Below, piece after piece: positions 12,684 to 12,819 of a stretch of 12,819 bases of DNA. Under the pieces are notes generated by a model that did not search any database, had not been told where the DNA came from, and saw only the letters and a list, made by a program, of their open reading frames with translations. This DNA is from Candidatus Peribacteria bacterium (GTDB taxonomy: Bacteria; Patescibacteriota; Gracilibacteria; Peribacterales; Peribacteraceae): positions 1 through 12,819 of the forward strand of contig CAINWJ010000080.1 in the NCBI GenBank assembly GCA_903854455.1, in the 5' to 3' direction. The first letter of the stretch is position 1. Every line of letters starts with the position of its first letter. The position numbers and the translations under genes were made by a program.

Positions 12684-12819
12684 ATGAATACTGGCGGCAT
12701 GGAAACCACTCGCATCATCATCGGGGAACTGGAGCGTGAAGAACGCGGTGAAAAACATACAGATGCCGAGGCATTGGCTCGAGCACTGGAAGTACTTGCA
12801 TTTCAGCTTCATGTAAAGG
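12684..12819 (+). CDS. Start of an unrecognised protein (3' truncated by window edge)
   Basis: An ATG at 12684 opens a frame that runs without stop to the window end, 45 residues. It begins MNTGGMETTRIIIGELERE, followed by a charged, probably helical stretch with EALARALEVLAFQLHVK. Glu/Arg/Ala content and third-position G/C match the real genes here, and it lies at a normal distance (211 nt) after a terminated gene. An alternative start is the Met at residue 6 (12699). I do not recognise a family from this fragment. A cysteine-rich frame on the opposite strand (12495-12812) is judged a shadow. The length is too small to be certain this is a gene. Confidence 0.5.
   Translation, partial: MNTGGMETTRIIIGELEREERGEKHTDAEALARALEVLAFQLHVK

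Noticed and set aside
12495..12812. Cysteine-rich open frame on the minus strand
   Set aside because: It spans a terminator and a repeat array and opposes a more plausible plus-strand start at 12684.

Overview
The window looks like a piece of a small-genome bacterium of the Candidate Phyla Radiation (Patescibacteria), perhaps near Peregrinibacteria/Peribacteria. This placement is inferred from gene content: a two-helix T4SS_pilin-type membrane protein, a sigma-region-4 protein fused to winged-helix repeats, a very short DUF721/DciA-like protein, a compact RuvX and a PrmC lacking its C-terminus. No rRNA or full marker set is present. The standard genetic code fits: TGA is used as a real stop (first gene, prmC, glmS) and no long gene needs read-through.

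Layout. 1-562: 3' end of an unrecognised + strand gene. 648-3413: a minus-strand block, in transcription order glycosyltransferase, DciA-like, rpsP (S16), khpA (KH RNA-binding protein), T4SS-pilin-like membrane protein. 3531-8396: a plus-strand block of prmC, purA and a large FtsI/PBP2-type transpeptidase. 8474-10255: glmS on the minus strand, convergent with the transpeptidase. 10417-11067: rpsT (S20) directly abutting ruvX. 11348-12472: the sigma-region-4/winged-helix protein, with the best promoter of the window, a structured leader and two classical terminators. 12684 to the end: start of a further plus-strand gene. The set is housekeeping: translation (S16, S20, PrmC, KhpA), purine synthesis (PurA), cell-wall precursor and peptidoglycan assembly (GlmS, PBP), genome maintenance (RuvX, DciA-like), surface glycosylation and transcription.

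The feature that ordinary annotation does not explain lies between the genes. Eight intergenic gaps hold degenerate short tandem repeats, mostly of 7-bp period, laid out as an inverted pair so that each can fold into a long imperfect hairpin. Two further gaps hold 9-bp direct repeats without a partner arm. Repeat sequence differs from place to place, but architecture is constant. Arms abut or enter gene ends, supply the stop codons of two genes, and lie exactly where PrmC loses its usual C-terminus. Two of the hairpins carry separate GC-rich palindromes in their loops. In architecture these resemble the heptanucleotide STRR repeats of filamentous cyanobacteria.

Other points of note are a candidate H-type pseudoknot ending 3 nt before the start of the sigma-like gene, large insertions in the penicillin-binding protein, and the absence of a recognisable Shine-Dalgarno sequence at all 13 starts, with pyrimidine-rich sequence before many of them. 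No tRNA, rRNA, CRISPR array, transposase or insertion sequence was seen. No gap exceeds 300 bases.
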